Positions 18,214 through 29,230 are shown, numbered from the stretch's first letter. The stretch: DNA of 64,000 nucleotides from Chthonobacter albigriseus (GCF_013839445.1 NZ_JACDIT010000013.1:34975-98974), one strand, 5' to 3'. Notes: a model not told the origin generated them from the sequence alone. Made by a program: numbers and translations.

Positions 18214-18246
18214 TCAATAAATAAATCCACCTGATTTAAATATTGA
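18214..18246. promoter_or_regulatory. Inverted-repeat operator with divergent -35 elements (FrcR-type)
   Basis: Two 14-nt arms, TCAATAAATAAATC (18214-18227) and GATTTAAATATTGA (18233-18246), match at 12 of 14 positions around a CACCT spacer. The outer ends coincide with -35-like hexamers on both strands: TTGACA on the minus strand (18217-18212) and TTGACT on the plus strand (18243-18248). The matching -10 boxes are weak. AT-rich arms of this kind resemble ROK repressor sites such as those of Mlc and NagC, so the adjacent ROK protein is the obvious candidate to bind here. Confidence 0.6.
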
Positions 18247-18404
18247 CTTGCCCTTGTCGTAGCCGCATCGTCCAGCGAATAGGCAGCCGAGAGCACAAGT
18301 TTTGATCAACAAGACGGGCTCGGCATCTGCTTAAAAGCAGGCGGCGCGCCGGGGGGCGCGCGCCGGCTTCGGGCAGCGCATCTGCCTGCTTGGGGAGGAC
18401 CATC

Positions 18405-19619
18405 ATGAGCACGAGCGACGGGCGCTTTCGCGCCGTCGATCTCGATCGCGGCACCAACCAGAACGGGGTCCGGCTCTACAACGAGCGCCTCGTGCTTTCG
18501 CTCGTCCGCCGCAACGGCGCGATGCCGAAGGCCGAGTTGGCGCGCCTCACCGGGCTTTCGGCTCAGACCATCTCCGTGATCGTCACCCAGCTCGCATCCG
18601 ACGGGCTCGTGAAGCGCCAGGCCCCGCAGCGCGGCCGTGTCGGACAGCCCTCGGTGCCCTTCGCGCTGAACCCGGACGGTGCCTACGCCTTCGGTCTCAA
18701 GATCGGCAGGCGCAGCGCCGACCTCGTGCTGATCGACTTCCTCGGCCGGGTCCGCCGGCGCGTCCACACCGCCTACCCCTACCCGCTGCCCGAGGCCCTT
18801 ATCGAGTTCGCCGTCAGCGGCATGGAGCGCATGTCCACCAACCTGACCGAGGCGGAACGTCAGCGCATCACCGGCCTCGGCGTCGCGGCGCCTTACCAGC
18901 TTTGGAACTGGGCCTACGAGGTTGGGAGCCCGCCGGGTGCGTTGGAGATCTGGCGCAGCACCGACATCCGCCGCGACCTGGAGGCGATCCTCCCCTGGCC
19001 GGTCTACCTCTGCAACGACGCGACCGCAGCCTGCGCGGCCGAACTTGTGTTCGGGGACAAGGGTGGCCTTCGCGATTTCGTCTACCTGTTCGTCGGCTCC
19101 TTCATCGGCGGCGGACTGGTGATGAACGGCGCTCTCGTGCCGGGAACGGGCGGCAACGCCGGCGCCATCGGCTCCATGCCGGTTCCGGGGGCAAACGGCC
19201 AGATGCAGCAGTTGATCCGCCGGTCCTCGCTCTATCTCCTGGAGAGCCGCCTGATGCAGGCCGGAAAGGAGTCCGGCTGGCTCTGGAGCGATCCCGATTC
19301 CTGGACGGAAGCGGGCGAGGAGGTCGACGAGTGGATCCAGATCGCCGCCGAGGGGATCGCCCACGCCGTCACGTCCGCGACATCCGTCTACGACTTCCCG
19401 GCCGTCGTCATCGACGGCGCATTCCCCGTTGCCGTGCGCGAGCGTCTGGTCGCCGCCGTGACGACCGCGCTCGACCGCCACGATCGCCAGGGCCTTTCTC
19501 CCGTCACCGTCCTGCCGGGCAGCATCGGGGCCGGTGCCCGGGAGATCGGCGGCGCCAGCCTGCCGTTCTTTGCCAACTTCGCCATGGATCGCGAAGTGCT
19601 TTTGAAGGAGTCCGCGTGA
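18405..19619 (+). CDS. ROK family transcriptional regulator (FrcR-like)
   Basis: This 404-residue protein has an N-terminal winged helix-turn-helix (about residues 25-75, with KAELARLTGLSAQTISVIV) and a C-terminal ROK sugar-kinase-like domain. The ROK zinc motif CxCGxxGC is not present after PGTGGNAGAIGSM, so the protein probably lacks the structural zinc and kinase activity. The ATG at 18405 has a GGGGAGGA site 5 nt upstream. The leader contains strong dyads: CTGCTT-AA-AAGCAG at 18327-18340 and a GC-rich stem at 18344-18361. It is divergent from frcB and overlaps the mutarotase gene by one base, so it likely senses the imported sugar and represses frcBCA. Confidence 0.88.
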   Translation: MSTSDGRFRAVDLDRGTNQNGVRLYNERLVLSLVRRNGAMPKAELARLTGLSAQTISVIVTQLASDGLVKRQAPQRGRVGQPSVPFALNPDGAYAFGLKIGRRSADLVLIDFLGRVRRRVHTAYPYPLPEALIEFAVSGMERMSTNLTEAERQRITGLGVAAPYQLWNWAYEVGSPPGALEIWRSTDIRRDLEAILPWPVYLCNDATAACAAELVFGDKGGLRDFVYLFVGSFIGGGLVMNGALVPGTGGNAGAIGSMPVPGANGQMQQLIRRSSLYLLESRLMQAGKESGWLWSDPDSWTEAGEEVDEWIQIAAEGIAHAVTSATSVYDFPAVVIDGAFPVAVRERLVAAVTTALDRHDRQGLSPVTVLPGSIGAGAREIGGASLPFFANFAMDREVLLKESA

Positions 19620-20050
19620 TGTTGAAGGGCATCGACCCGCGCCTCGGTCCTGACCTGCTGCGCACGCTTCGCGCCATGGGCCATGGTGACGAGATCGCCA
19701 TCGTCGACGGCAACTACCCCGCCGAAGCCCACGGCCGCAGGATCATCCGCGCCGACGGCCTCGGCGCGGTGGACATGGCGGACGCGATCCTTTCGGTGAT
19801 GCCCCTGGACGACTTCGTCGAGGCCACCGCCTTCCGTCCGGGCATCCGCAACCAGCCCGACCGCCGAGAACCCATCTTCGACGACTTCGAGGCCGTCATT
19901 GCCCGTCACGAGCCGGGCAAGGCCCTCGTGCCCCTTCAGGGAGAAGCGTTCTACGCCCGCGTGCGGGAGGCCTATGCAGTTGTCGCAACCACGGAAAGCC
20001 GGCTCTACGGCAATCTGATCCTGCGCAAGGGCGTCATTCGGCCCGGCTGA
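19619..20050 (+). CDS. RbsD/FucU family sugar mutarotase
   Basis: This 143-residue protein begins MLKGIDPRLGPDLLRTLRAMGHGDEI and has the VDGNYPA segment near residues 30-36 and a C-terminal YGNLILRKGV, all typical of the RbsD/FucU family. Members interconvert pyranose and furanose forms or anomers of ribose, fucose or related sugars in the cytoplasm. It overlaps the ROK regulator stop (TGATG at 19617-19621), indicating coupled translation, and probably acts on the FrcBCA substrate. The last 17 nt overlap the convergent GFA gene. Confidence 0.88.
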   Translation: MLKGIDPRLGPDLLRTLRAMGHGDEIAIVDGNYPAEAHGRRIIRADGLGAVDMADAILSVMPLDDFVEATAFRPGIRNQPDRREPIFDDFEAVIARHEPGKALVPLQGEAFYARVREAYAVVATTESRLYGNLILRKGVIRPG

Positions 20051-20465
20051 CCGGGCCGCCAGCCTCCCGGTTCGCCTTTCCTCCGCTGATTTCCACGTGC
20101 CACCAGCGGGGACGAGCGGACCTGTAGGAATGTGAAGTCGGTACGAAATCTTTAAGGGCCGGCCGGTCGAAGGCGCCGACCACAAGCGCCACCACCGGCG
20201 CGTCGTCGATGGCCCCGATCGTGCTGCCGCATCGCGGGCAGAACGCCCGGCTTGACCAGTCCGAAGTCCGGTAAACCGCCGGTTCTCCGCCCGGCCCGGT
20301 CCACTGGACCCTTTCCTTCGCGCACTCCACCCAGGCGACCGTCAACGCACCGGAATGCCTGCGGCAGATCGAACACGAGCAGGTGTGCGGCTTCTCCAGT
20401 GGCCCGGAGACCTCGAAACGGACGCTCCCGCAAAGGCATCCGCCGCCATGTATCCTCCTGCCCAT
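20034..20465 (-). CDS. GFA family protein (glutathione-dependent formaldehyde-activating enzyme-like)
   Basis: This protein of about 143 residues carries zinc-binding motifs of the GFA/CENP-V family: GGCLCGSVRFE near the N-terminus, CSCSICRRHSG near residue 31 and FCPRCGSTIG near residue 76. The ATG at 20465 has AAGGGG 6 nt upstream, while the ATG at 20471 directly abuts that site. Most GFA-family proteins have no proven formaldehyde role, so only the fold and zinc site are certain. The 3' end overlaps the convergent mutarotase gene by 17 nt. Confidence 0.85.
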   Translation of the reverse strand: MGRRIHGGGCLCGSVRFEVSGPLEKPHTCSCSICRRHSGALTVAWVECAKERVQWTGPGGEPAVYRTSDWSSRAFCPRCGSTIGAIDDAPVVALVVGAFDRPALKDFVPTSHSYRSARPRWWHVEISGGKANREAGGPVSRAE

Positions 20466-20638
20466 CCGCATCCCCTTGCCGTGGCGCTGACCGCCGTTGT
20501 CCCCGAGGAAAGGATGTCCCGGTGCTCGCCGCCTGTCCAGGCGCCCCCGCTTTACATCTGATTCACTGTGGCCACCGCCTTAGGTTGCATCCGTGATGTC
20601 GCCGTGGGAGCCTCCGCCGATCAGAACGGGGACCGGCG

Positions 20639-21802
20639 ATGCAGAAGACGATTGAACGACTGGCGGTTCTCGCCACCCTCCTCCTGCTTGCCTGTCACCC
20701 GGCGACAGCCTCCGCTTGCGAACTGGGCGATCCCGGGACCGACCTTTCCGTCATCCTCGACCGCTGCGACGAGGAGATCGCCGCCAACCAGCTGGCGGGT
20801 TCTGACCTTGCCGATGCGCTGCACGTGAAGGCTATGGCCCACTTCTACTTCGCCCATTTCGACGAAGCCGCGGCGCTGCTTGGGACGGCCCACACGTTGA
20901 AACCGCGGGATCCTTCGATCCTTGCCGATCTCGCCAGCTCCCATTCGGGTCGCATCGATCACAGAGCGGTCGATCGCGTCCTGGCGAAGGCCTTCGAACT
21001 CGACGCTGATTTCGCGCCCACCTGGCGCGCGGCGGGGATGGTGAAGCTGATCAGGTGCCATTGCGCGGACGCCGTCCCGCCGCTGACGCGGGCACTCGAA
21101 CTGCTGCCTGAGGATCCCCATACGCTCCGGATGCTGGCGCAGACCCTGTTCCTGTCCGGTGATAGAGACCAGTCCTTCCTCGTTTTCGACCGCCTGCTGG
21201 CCCAGGGCGAAGACAAGCTGTCGAAGATCTGGACCGCCGGCGCCGATCCAGCCACCCGCGATTTCGTGGCCGAAACACACTCCATGTTGGCGGCCTACCA
21301 GCGGATGGCCGGGCGGGTTGACGCGGCGATCGCCAATCATGAAATCGCGCTCGGGCGGCATCCGCGGCACATGACCTATATCCTCAGGTACGCCGACACC
21401 TTGAGCCGGCTGGACCGGGACTCCACCGGGAAGGCGCTGGCCCTTCTCCAGAAGGCCTGGACCGACGACTTGCACCACTGGCGGATCGCCGGGGAACTGG
21501 GCTTCATCAGCGGGCTTCTGGGGAACCGACATGACGCGACCGCCTGGCTCCTCGAGGCCGAGAAACTCGGGCCGATACCGTTCGACTTCCATTGGAAGCG
21601 TGCGAAGACGCGAGCGCTGACCGGCGATCAGGTCGGAGCACTCGCCGACCTGGAAGCCGGCTTCGCGATGTCGCCGACGGAGATGAACCGGGCGATCTAC
21701 TACATGACCGAGACCGGCTACCTCATGGAAATGCCGGGGGTTCCCTCGGAAACACTTTGGGCGAATGCCGTGTCGGCCTGCCTCCTCGATCGGGATTGCT
21801 GA
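20639..21802 (+). CDS. Secreted tetratricopeptide-repeat protein
   Basis: This 387-residue protein has a signal peptide (hydrophobic residues 7-20, likely cleaved near ATASA), with a Cys at position 19 that could mark a lipoprotein although the lipobox is poor (LLACH). The rest is made of helical TPR-like repeats, for example near residues 60-95, 115-150, 150-185, 215-250 and 255-290. TPR proteins are scaffolds for protein contacts; no enzyme domain is visible. It directly precedes a second secreted TPR gene of similar size (1-nt gap), suggesting duplication and cotranscription. The function is unknown. Confidence 0.75.
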   Translation: MQKTIERLAVLATLLLLACHPATASACELGDPGTDLSVILDRCDEEIAANQLAGSDLADALHVKAMAHFYFAHFDEAAALLGTAHTLKPRDPSILADLASSHSGRIDHRAVDRVLAKAFELDADFAPTWRAAGMVKLIRCHCADAVPPLTRALELLPEDPHTLRMLAQTLFLSGDRDQSFLVFDRLLAQGEDKLSKIWTAGADPATRDFVAETHSMLAAYQRMAGRVDAAIANHEIALGRHPRHMTYILRYADTLSRLDRDSTGKALALLQKAWTDDLHHWRIAGELGFISGLLGNRHDATAWLLEAEKLGPIPFDFHWKRAKTRALTGDQVGALADLEAGFAMSPTEMNRAIYYMTETGYLMEMPGVPSETLWANAVSACLLDRDC

Positions 21803-21803
21803 A

Positions 21804-22887
21804 ATGACCACGATCAAGATTCTGCGGGCGCTCGTCTTCACCGCCACCCTGTGCGCCATCCCCGCCAACGCTGCGCAAAAGCCCGCGCTTTGCGAAGCCC
21901 CGGAAGGTGCGACCGTGGAGGTTGTCGACCTGGTTGCCGCCCGATGTGCCGAGGCGCTTGACAAGGCGCCGAAGGGCGTCGAGCGGGCCGGCATCGCCAT
22001 CGCGCTCTCGCGCCTCTACTTCCGCAACGGCCACGTCGACAAGACGGCGAGCGTGCTGCGCAACGCCGTCGTGAACGCACCCGACGACCCGGAGCTCCTG
22101 CGCGAGGCCGCCCTGTTCGAGAGTGGCAACGGCGACAAGAGAAAGGCCCGGCTCTGGTTCTCGCGCCTCATCGAGCTCCACCCGGACGACGCTGGGCTAC
22201 TCGCCATGGCCGGCGACAACGAGTGGCGCCTCAACGCCTTGACGCAAGCCATGGGCTACTACGACAAGGCGCTCCGCATCGACCCCACCCACATGCCCGG
22301 CCTGCGGTCCCGCCAGCAGCTTGCCACCAAGCTCGGCCGCTATGACGCGGCGCTCGCCGATCTCGACACGCTGATCGCTCTCGACCCCGACAACGCCCTC
22401 CACCTCGTCGATCGCGCCGGCGTTCTTCTGGCCAAGGGCGATCCGGATGGTGCATTGGCTCAGATCGAGACCGCCCGCCAGCGCTTCCCGCAGGTCGAAC
22501 CCTGGACCCTGCCGGTCCTCATCCGCATCCAGCTCGCGCGGGGCGACAGCGCCGCCGCCGTTGGCGGATGAATTCGCATCGCTGCTGGAGGGGGGCAACG
22601 GCGACAGAGCACCGGCGGCTGGGCGCTTCTTCGACGAAGTCTTCCGGATTGCCCGCAACATCCGCACTCGTAACGACATCCTCCGCCTGCAGGTTTTCCT
22701 GCGGAATCGCGGCTTCGAGTCTGTCGTGATCACCGGCCGCCTGGACGGTCCCACCCGGACCGCGACCGAGCGGTGCTCCACCGACGACCCCTGCGCGGCC
22801 GAGTTCATCACCTTCGTTCCCTGCCCTACCCAGTGCGAGACCCCGGTCGAGCGCAAACCTGTCGAATCGGTCGCGAGACGAAGCTGA
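21804..22887 (+). pseudogene. Secreted TPR protein, reading frame broken near 22560
   Basis: The ATG at 21804 opens a signal peptide (ending near IPANAA, residue 23) and TPR repeats through about residue 250, where the frame stops at 22571 shortly after QLARGDSAAAV. The +1 frame resumes without a gap as ADEFASLLEGGNGD and runs to 22887. Removing one T at about 22559-22560 in GCCGTTGGCG would join both parts into a protein of about 360 residues, close in size to its upstream neighbour. This is a sequencing error, a recent frameshift or, less likely, programmed frameshifting. The distal part carries four Cys. It ends 28 nt before the tRNA gene. Confidence 0.7.
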
Positions 22888-22915
22888 ACCGGGCGAGGAT
22901 GTCACGGAAAGAAAC

Positions 22916-22991
22916 TGGTGGGCCCACCAGGACTCGAACCTGGAACCAGACCGTTATGAGCGGTCGGCTCTAACCATTGAGCTATAGGCCC
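22916..22991 (-). tRNA. tRNA with CAT anticodon, probably tRNA-Ile2
   Basis: A full 76-nt cloverleaf can be folded. The acceptor stem is GGGCCTA/TGGGCCC, the anticodon stem CCGACC-CTCATAA loop-GGTC with CAT at 22956-22958, the T-arm CCAGG-TTCGAGT-CCTGG, with discriminator A and encoded CCA. CAT tRNAs can be initiator Met, elongator Met or lysidine-modified Ile2. The acceptor stem with GGGCC and A73 resembles Ile2 more than elongator Met, and the initiator mismatch is absent. Isotype confidence is moderate. Confidence 0.92.
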
Positions 22992-23179
22992 ACGCGCCGT
23001 TCGAACCGGCGGACGAAGAGGTATATCCGACCGGTGTTCGGACGCAAGGTGGCGGAGCGGTGATCCCACACCTCTGCGGGCAAGCGTGCAACCGGTGCAG
23101 GCATCGCGTCATCGCGAAACGGCCCCAATCCGATGCGACCGAAGATGCGGGAAACCACCTCTCGCACGAGAACGCGCTC

Positions 23180-23914
23180 ATGATCCGTCTGTCCACCATT
23201 GCCCTTGCCGCCGCGCTCATGGCAGCGCCGCTTCCCGCGCTCGCGAGCGAGGTCGCGGCACCGCCCTCCCTTTCGCTATCAGCGGACGGGATCGTCAGCG
23301 CTACGCCGGACACCGCCATCGTCACCACCGGCGTGGTCACGGAAGCGGAAACCGCCGGCGCGGCGCTCACAGGAAACAACGCTGCGATGCGCCAGTTGAT
23401 CGACGCGGTGACGGGTGCCGGCGTGGAGAAGAAGGACGTCGCCACATCCGGCTTCTCGATCGAGCCCGTGATGGTCTACCCGCAGCCGAAGGCCGACGGC
23501 ACCCAGGACCCGCCGCGCATCACCGGCTACCGGGTGGCCAACCAGGTCACCGTGAAGATCCGCAAGATCGAAGCTGCTGGCGACCTGCTCGACAAGGTGG
23601 TCCGGGCTGGTGCCAACCAGGTGCAGGGCGTTTCCTTCACCGTGGAGGACAGCGCCGCCCTGCTCGACCGGGCGCGCGCCGAGGCGATGCGGAAAGCGCG
23701 CGCCAAGGCCGAGGTCTACGCCGCCGCGGGCGGCTTCAAGCTGGGTCGCATCCTCTCGATCTCGGAAGCAACCGGCTTCATGCCGCCGCCCGCGCCCTAC
23801 GCCCGGATGGCGATGGCGGAAGTAGCGCCGGCCGACAAGGTGCCGGTTGCGCTCGGCGAGCAGCAACTGCAGGTCACGGTCTCCGCCACCTGGGAAATCC
23901 AGGAGGCCCGCTGA
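23180..23914 (+). CDS. SIMPL domain (DUF541) periplasmic protein
   Basis: This 244-residue protein has a signal peptide ending near ALAS (residue 17). It carries the SIMPL/DUF541 domain, with SLSADGIVSATPDTAIVTTGV at the mature N-terminus, TGYRVANQVTVKIR near residue 117, and an ARAKAEVYAAAGGFKLGRILSI segment near 175-196. SIMPL proteins are periplasmic or outer-membrane-associated and some (for example BP26 of Brucella) form channel-like oligomers or are linked to oxidative stress; no precise role is known. The ATG at 23180 is chosen because the signal peptide starts there. It lies divergent from the tRNA and 65 nt upstream of dnaG. Confidence 0.85.
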   Translation: MIRLSTIALAAALMAAPLPALASEVAAPPSLSLSADGIVSATPDTAIVTTGVVTEAETAGAALTGNNAAMRQLIDAVTGAGVEKKDVATSGFSIEPVMVYPQPKADGTQDPPRITGYRVANQVTVKIRKIEAAGDLLDKVVRAGANQVQGVSFTVEDSAALLDRARAEAMRKARAKAEVYAAAGGFKLGRILSISEATGFMPPPAPYARMAMAEVAPADKVPVALGEQQLQVTVSATWEIQEAR

Positions 23915-23979
23915 ACCGTCCCCGCTATCCTTTCCGGCTGCCGCTATCGCCGCGGCGGCCGGTCCGGTAACCTTGTACG

Positions 23980-25929
23980 ATGCGTTTCCCCCCGTCCCTG
24001 CTCGACGACATCCGCAACCGCCTTCCGATCTCGCAGGTGGTGGCCCGTCGCGTGACCTGGGACCGCCGCAAGAGCCAACCCGCGCGGGGGGATTTCTGGG
24101 CCTGCTGCCCCTTCCATAAGGAGAAGTCGCCGTCCTTCCACTGCGACGACCGGCGCGGCATCTACCACTGCTTCGGCTGCGGCGCGTCCGGCGACCATTT
24201 CAAGTTCGTCACCGAGACGGAGGGCCTGTCGTTTCCCGAAGCCGTGGAGCGGCTGGCGGAGGAAGCCGGCGTCGCGCTGCCGACGCCCGACCCGCGCGAG
24301 CGGGAACGTCAGGCCGTCCGCGTCGACCTCGCCGGCGCCACCGAGATCGCCGCCGCCTTCTTCGAGCAGAGGCTGAGGGCGCCGGAAGGCAAGCGGGCAA
24401 GGGACTATCTCACCCGCCGCAGTTTCTCCCCGAAGACCGTGGCCGACTTCCGCATGGGCTGGGCCCCTGACGAGCGGGACGCCCTGAAGAAGCACCTGGC
24501 CCAGAACGCTGTGCCGGAGGACACGGCGATCGCCGCGGGCCTGCTGATCAAGCCGGAGGACGGCCGGCCCTCCTATGATCGGTTCCGCGGCCGGGTGATG
24601 ATCCCGATCCAGGACAACCGCGGCCGTGTCGTCGCCTTCGGCGGCCGGACGCTGGACCCGGACGGCCAGCCCAAGTACCTCAACTCGCCGGAAACGCCGC
24701 TCTTCCACAAGGGCACGATGCTTTTCAACGTGCATCGGGCCAGAGAGGCGGCCCACAAGGCCGGCTCGATCATCGTCACCGAGGGCTATCTGGACGCCAT
24801 CGCCGTTCATCAGGCGGGAATTCGGAATGTCGTGGCGACGCTCGGAACAGCCTTTACCGAAGACCAGATCGTCCGCCTCTGGCGTTTCGCCCCCGAACCC
24901 GTGATCTGCTTCGACGGCGACAAGGCCGGTGTCACCGCCGCCCACCGCGCCATCGATCGCATCCTGCCGGTCCTGAAATCCGGCCAGTCCTTCAATTTCT
25001 GCTTCCTTCCCGACGGCAAGGACCCCGACGAACTCGTCCGCTCCGGCGGCGCCGAGGCCTTTCTGGGCGAGATCGGCAAGGCCCGCCCACTCTCCGAGGT
25101 TCTCTGGGACCGAGAGGTGGCCGCCGCCCGCATCGACACGCCCGAACGCAAGGCCGCCCTGGAAGCGCGGATCGACGAGCTGATCCGCCAAATCCGGGAC
25201 GACCGGGTCGCCCGGCGTTATCGCCTCGCGCTCCGGGTGAAGTTGTCCGAGCTCTTCTGGGCCCATGATCGGCAGGGCCGCGGCGACGGACGGGGCCCCT
25301 CCGCCACGGCGCCGGCGCTGGTCGACCTCCGTCCGGCGAACGATCCGGAACTGGCGACGATCGAGCGTGTCCTGCTCGGCCTTTGCGTGGAGTACCCCGA
25401 CCTCTACGAGGCCCACATCGAGCGCCTCGCCACCACCGAATTCCGCGTCAAGGCGCTGGAGGACTTCAAGCGCGCGCTCTATCGCATCGCCGTCGACCTG
25501 GATGCCGCGTCCGTGTCGAGCTTCTACGACGGCCTGGACGGACGCTTCTACTTCGTCCTCAACGAAGTGCACGGCGACGAGGTGAAGAGCGACACCGGCC
25601 AGATCGTCCAGGTGCGCGGGCATCGTCTGCGCGAGCGGTTGCCGATCCTGCGCTTCCACCCCAGCCAGGCCTTCGTGGAGGTCTGCTTCGAACTGCTGCT
25701 GGAACGACTGTTCCTGCGCACCCTTGCGGCCGACATCGAACACGACATGGAAGCGGTCGGCGCGGAGACCGGCGAAGAAGCGATGGCCAGGATCTTCGAG
25801 CTATCGCGAGAGCTGAACCGGAGGCGCGAGGAGTTGGCCCGGCGCGAACAGGAACTCGCCGAGGAAGCCAAGGCGATCCGCAGCGCCACCGGCGGAGCGG
25901 CGGTCGCCGGTCCCGCCCTCTGGAAATAG
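23980..25929 (+). CDS. dnaG: DNA primase
   Basis: This 649-residue protein has the CHC2 zinc-binding domain (CPFHKEKSPSF at 43-53 and YHCFGCGASGD near 67-77). The TOPRIM catalytic core follows with EGYLDA at 268-273 and FDGDKAG at 311-317, holding the metal-binding acidic residues. A C-terminal DnaB-interaction region ends with a charged coiled coil (about 600-635). It makes RNA primers for replication. The dnaG-rpoD order matches the macromolecular synthesis operon, although a 446-nt gap with its own promoter precedes rpoD. Confidence 0.96.
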   Translation: MRFPPSLLDDIRNRLPISQVVARRVTWDRRKSQPARGDFWACCPFHKEKSPSFHCDDRRGIYHCFGCGASGDHFKFVTETEGLSFPEAVERLAEEAGVALPTPDPRERERQAVRVDLAGATEIAAAFFEQRLRAPEGKRARDYLTRRSFSPKTVADFRMGWAPDERDALKKHLAQNAVPEDTAIAAGLLIKPEDGRPSYDRFRGRVMIPIQDNRGRVVAFGGRTLDPDGQPKYLNSPETPLFHKGTMLFNVHRAREAAHKAGSIIVTEGYLDAIAVHQAGIRNVVATLGTAFTEDQIVRLWRFAPEPVICFDGDKAGVTAAHRAIDRILPVLKSGQSFNFCFLPDGKDPDELVRSGGAEAFLGEIGKARPLSEVLWDREVAAARIDTPERKAALEARIDELIRQIRDDRVARRYRLALRVKLSELFWAHDRQGRGDGRGPSATAPALVDLRPANDPELATIERVLLGLCVEYPDLYEAHIERLATTEFRVKALEDFKRALYRIAVDLDAASVSSFYDGLDGRFYFVLNEVHGDEVKSDTGQIVQVRGHRLRERLPILRFHPSQAFVEVCFELLLERLFLRTLAADIEHDMEAVGAETGEEAMARIFELSRELNRRREELARREQELAEEAKAIRSATGGAAVAGPALWK

Positions 25930-26032
25930 CGGCAGCACCGCCCCATCTGAACCGAGTGGGATCGGGAACGAGGGACGAACCGTTGGACCGCTGGACGATC
26001 CCGCTGATTCGGCCCTTCTGTTGCGAATCACT

Positions 26033-26060
26033 CTTGCGCAATCCCGCGCGCCCGCTACAT
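26033..26060 (+). promoter_or_regulatory. Possible rpoD promoter in the 446-nt dnaG-rpoD gap
   Basis: CTTGCG (26033-26038), a 16-nt spacer and CTACAT (26055-26060) match the alphaproteobacterial CTTGnC/CTAnAT pattern. A transcript from here would have a leader of about 310 nt before rpoD. I saw nothing else convincing in the 25930-26375 gap, and no recognisable protein. Confidence 0.4.
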
Positions 26061-26375
26061 AGACGAGTTCCGACGCGGCAGTTTCTGCCGGAACGGCCGC
26101 AATCGCGCGCGCAAAGTTCCAGCGGCGCAAGACGGGTTCGAGGGTGTTTCTGAAGCTGGCGAACGCCCGGGGGGGCCGAACGCGACCCTTGCAGGGTTAA
26201 GCGCGGTTTAAGGGCTTGGCCGCTATCCAGGGATGACGGTTGGCGAGTTCCGACGTGACGTGATGCTCCCGGATGGAGCAGGTCTGGTCGGGCCTATCCG
26301 GTGTCCCGGCGGTACGACGGACGATTTTTCCCGCATCCGGCCAGAACGGCCGGTTGTCGGTTTGCGGAGACGGAT

Positions 26376-28382
<2,007 letters not shown>

Positions 28383-28392
28383 GGCGGGCGCG

Positions 28393-28680
28393 ATGTCCTT
28401 CCTGAGAAAGCTGTTCGGCGGTGGAGGCGGCGGCGACAAGCCGGCCGCCGCCGCCGGCCCGACCCAGGACCACAAGGGCTTCGTCATTCGCGCCACTCCG
28501 GTCTCCGAAGGCGGCCAGTACCGCGTCTGCGGCGTGATCACCAGGGATGTCGACGGCGCGGCTCGCGAATACACCTTCCACCGCGCCGACAAGATGGCGT
28601 CCAAGGATGAGGCGATCGACCTCACCTTCCAGAAGGGCCGCCTCATCATCGACGAACAGGGCGATCGCATCTTCGGCTGA
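28393..28680 (+). CDS. HlyU family small protein
   Basis: This 95-residue protein begins [14 protein letters not shown] and ends [11 protein letters not shown], the pattern of the HlyU family (PF10115). Family members named after Vibrio HlyU are annotated as transcriptional regulators, but this short alphaproteobacterial type with a Gly-rich N-terminus has no shown DNA-binding role. It starts 10 nt after rpoD on the same strand and is probably cotranscribed at least in part. Confidence 0.8.
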   Translation: MSFLRKLFGGGGGGDKPAAAAGPTQDHKGFVIRATPVSEGGQYRVCGVITRDVDGAAREYTFHRADKMASKDEAIDLTFQKGRLIIDEQGDRIFG

Positions 28681-28810
28681 GCCGGGTCGCCTGTTCACCT
28701 TCATGTCGCACGCGCTCTCCGCGCGGCCGGCTTTCCGCCCGTCGCAACGCGATGCTATCGTCGCCAAAAAGGCGCCCCATGGTTGCGGCGCAGGGAGACA
28801 GCGCCGGGCC

Positions 28811-29230
28811 ATGACGACGAGCGAAAACGAACAGCCGCGCGGGGAATTAACCGTCCGCACCATCGCCATGCCCGCCGACACCAACGCCAACGGCGACATC
28901 TTCGGTGGCTGGGTGATGAGCCAGATGGACCAGGCCGGCGGTATCGCGGGCGTCGAGCGCGCCCGCGGCCGGGTCGTCACCGTTGCCGTCGACGGCATGA
29001 TCTTCCTGCGGCCGGTGAAGGTGGGTGACGTTCTCTGCGTCTACACCAAGGTGGAAAGCGTAGGCCGGACCTCCATGAAGATCCACATCGAGGCTTGGGC
29101 CCGTCGTTTCAGGTCGGATTTTCGGGAGAAGGTCACCGACGCCACCTTCACCTTCGTCGCTATCGACGACGATGGCCGGCCGAGGCCGGTGCCTCCCCTG
29201 GAAAGCCTCTCCGCCCACCTGCCCGACTGA
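28811..29230 (+). CDS. Acyl-CoA thioesterase, YciA-like hotdog fold
   Basis: This 139-residue protein has the hotdog thioesterase pattern. TIAMPADTNANGDIFGGWVMSQMDQAGGI contains the catalytic Asn/Asp-Gly-DxFGGW segment, followed by FLRPVKVGDVLCVYTKVE and a C-terminal TFTFVAIDDDGRPRPVPPL. YciA-type enzymes hydrolyse a broad range of acyl-CoAs in the cytoplasm. The ATG at 28811 is preceded by a somewhat distant GGGAGA (28792-28797). Confidence 0.88.
   Translation: MTTSENEQPRGELTVRTIAMPADTNANGDIFGGWVMSQMDQAGGIAGVERARGRVVTVAVDGMIFLRPVKVGDVLCVYTKVESVGRTSMKIHIEAWARRFRSDFREKVTDATFTFVAIDDDGRPRPVPPLESLSAHLPD

Noticed and set aside
22916..22991. tRNA as an integration site for a mobile element
   Set aside because: No integrase, direct repeat of the tRNA 3' end or composition change is seen near it.
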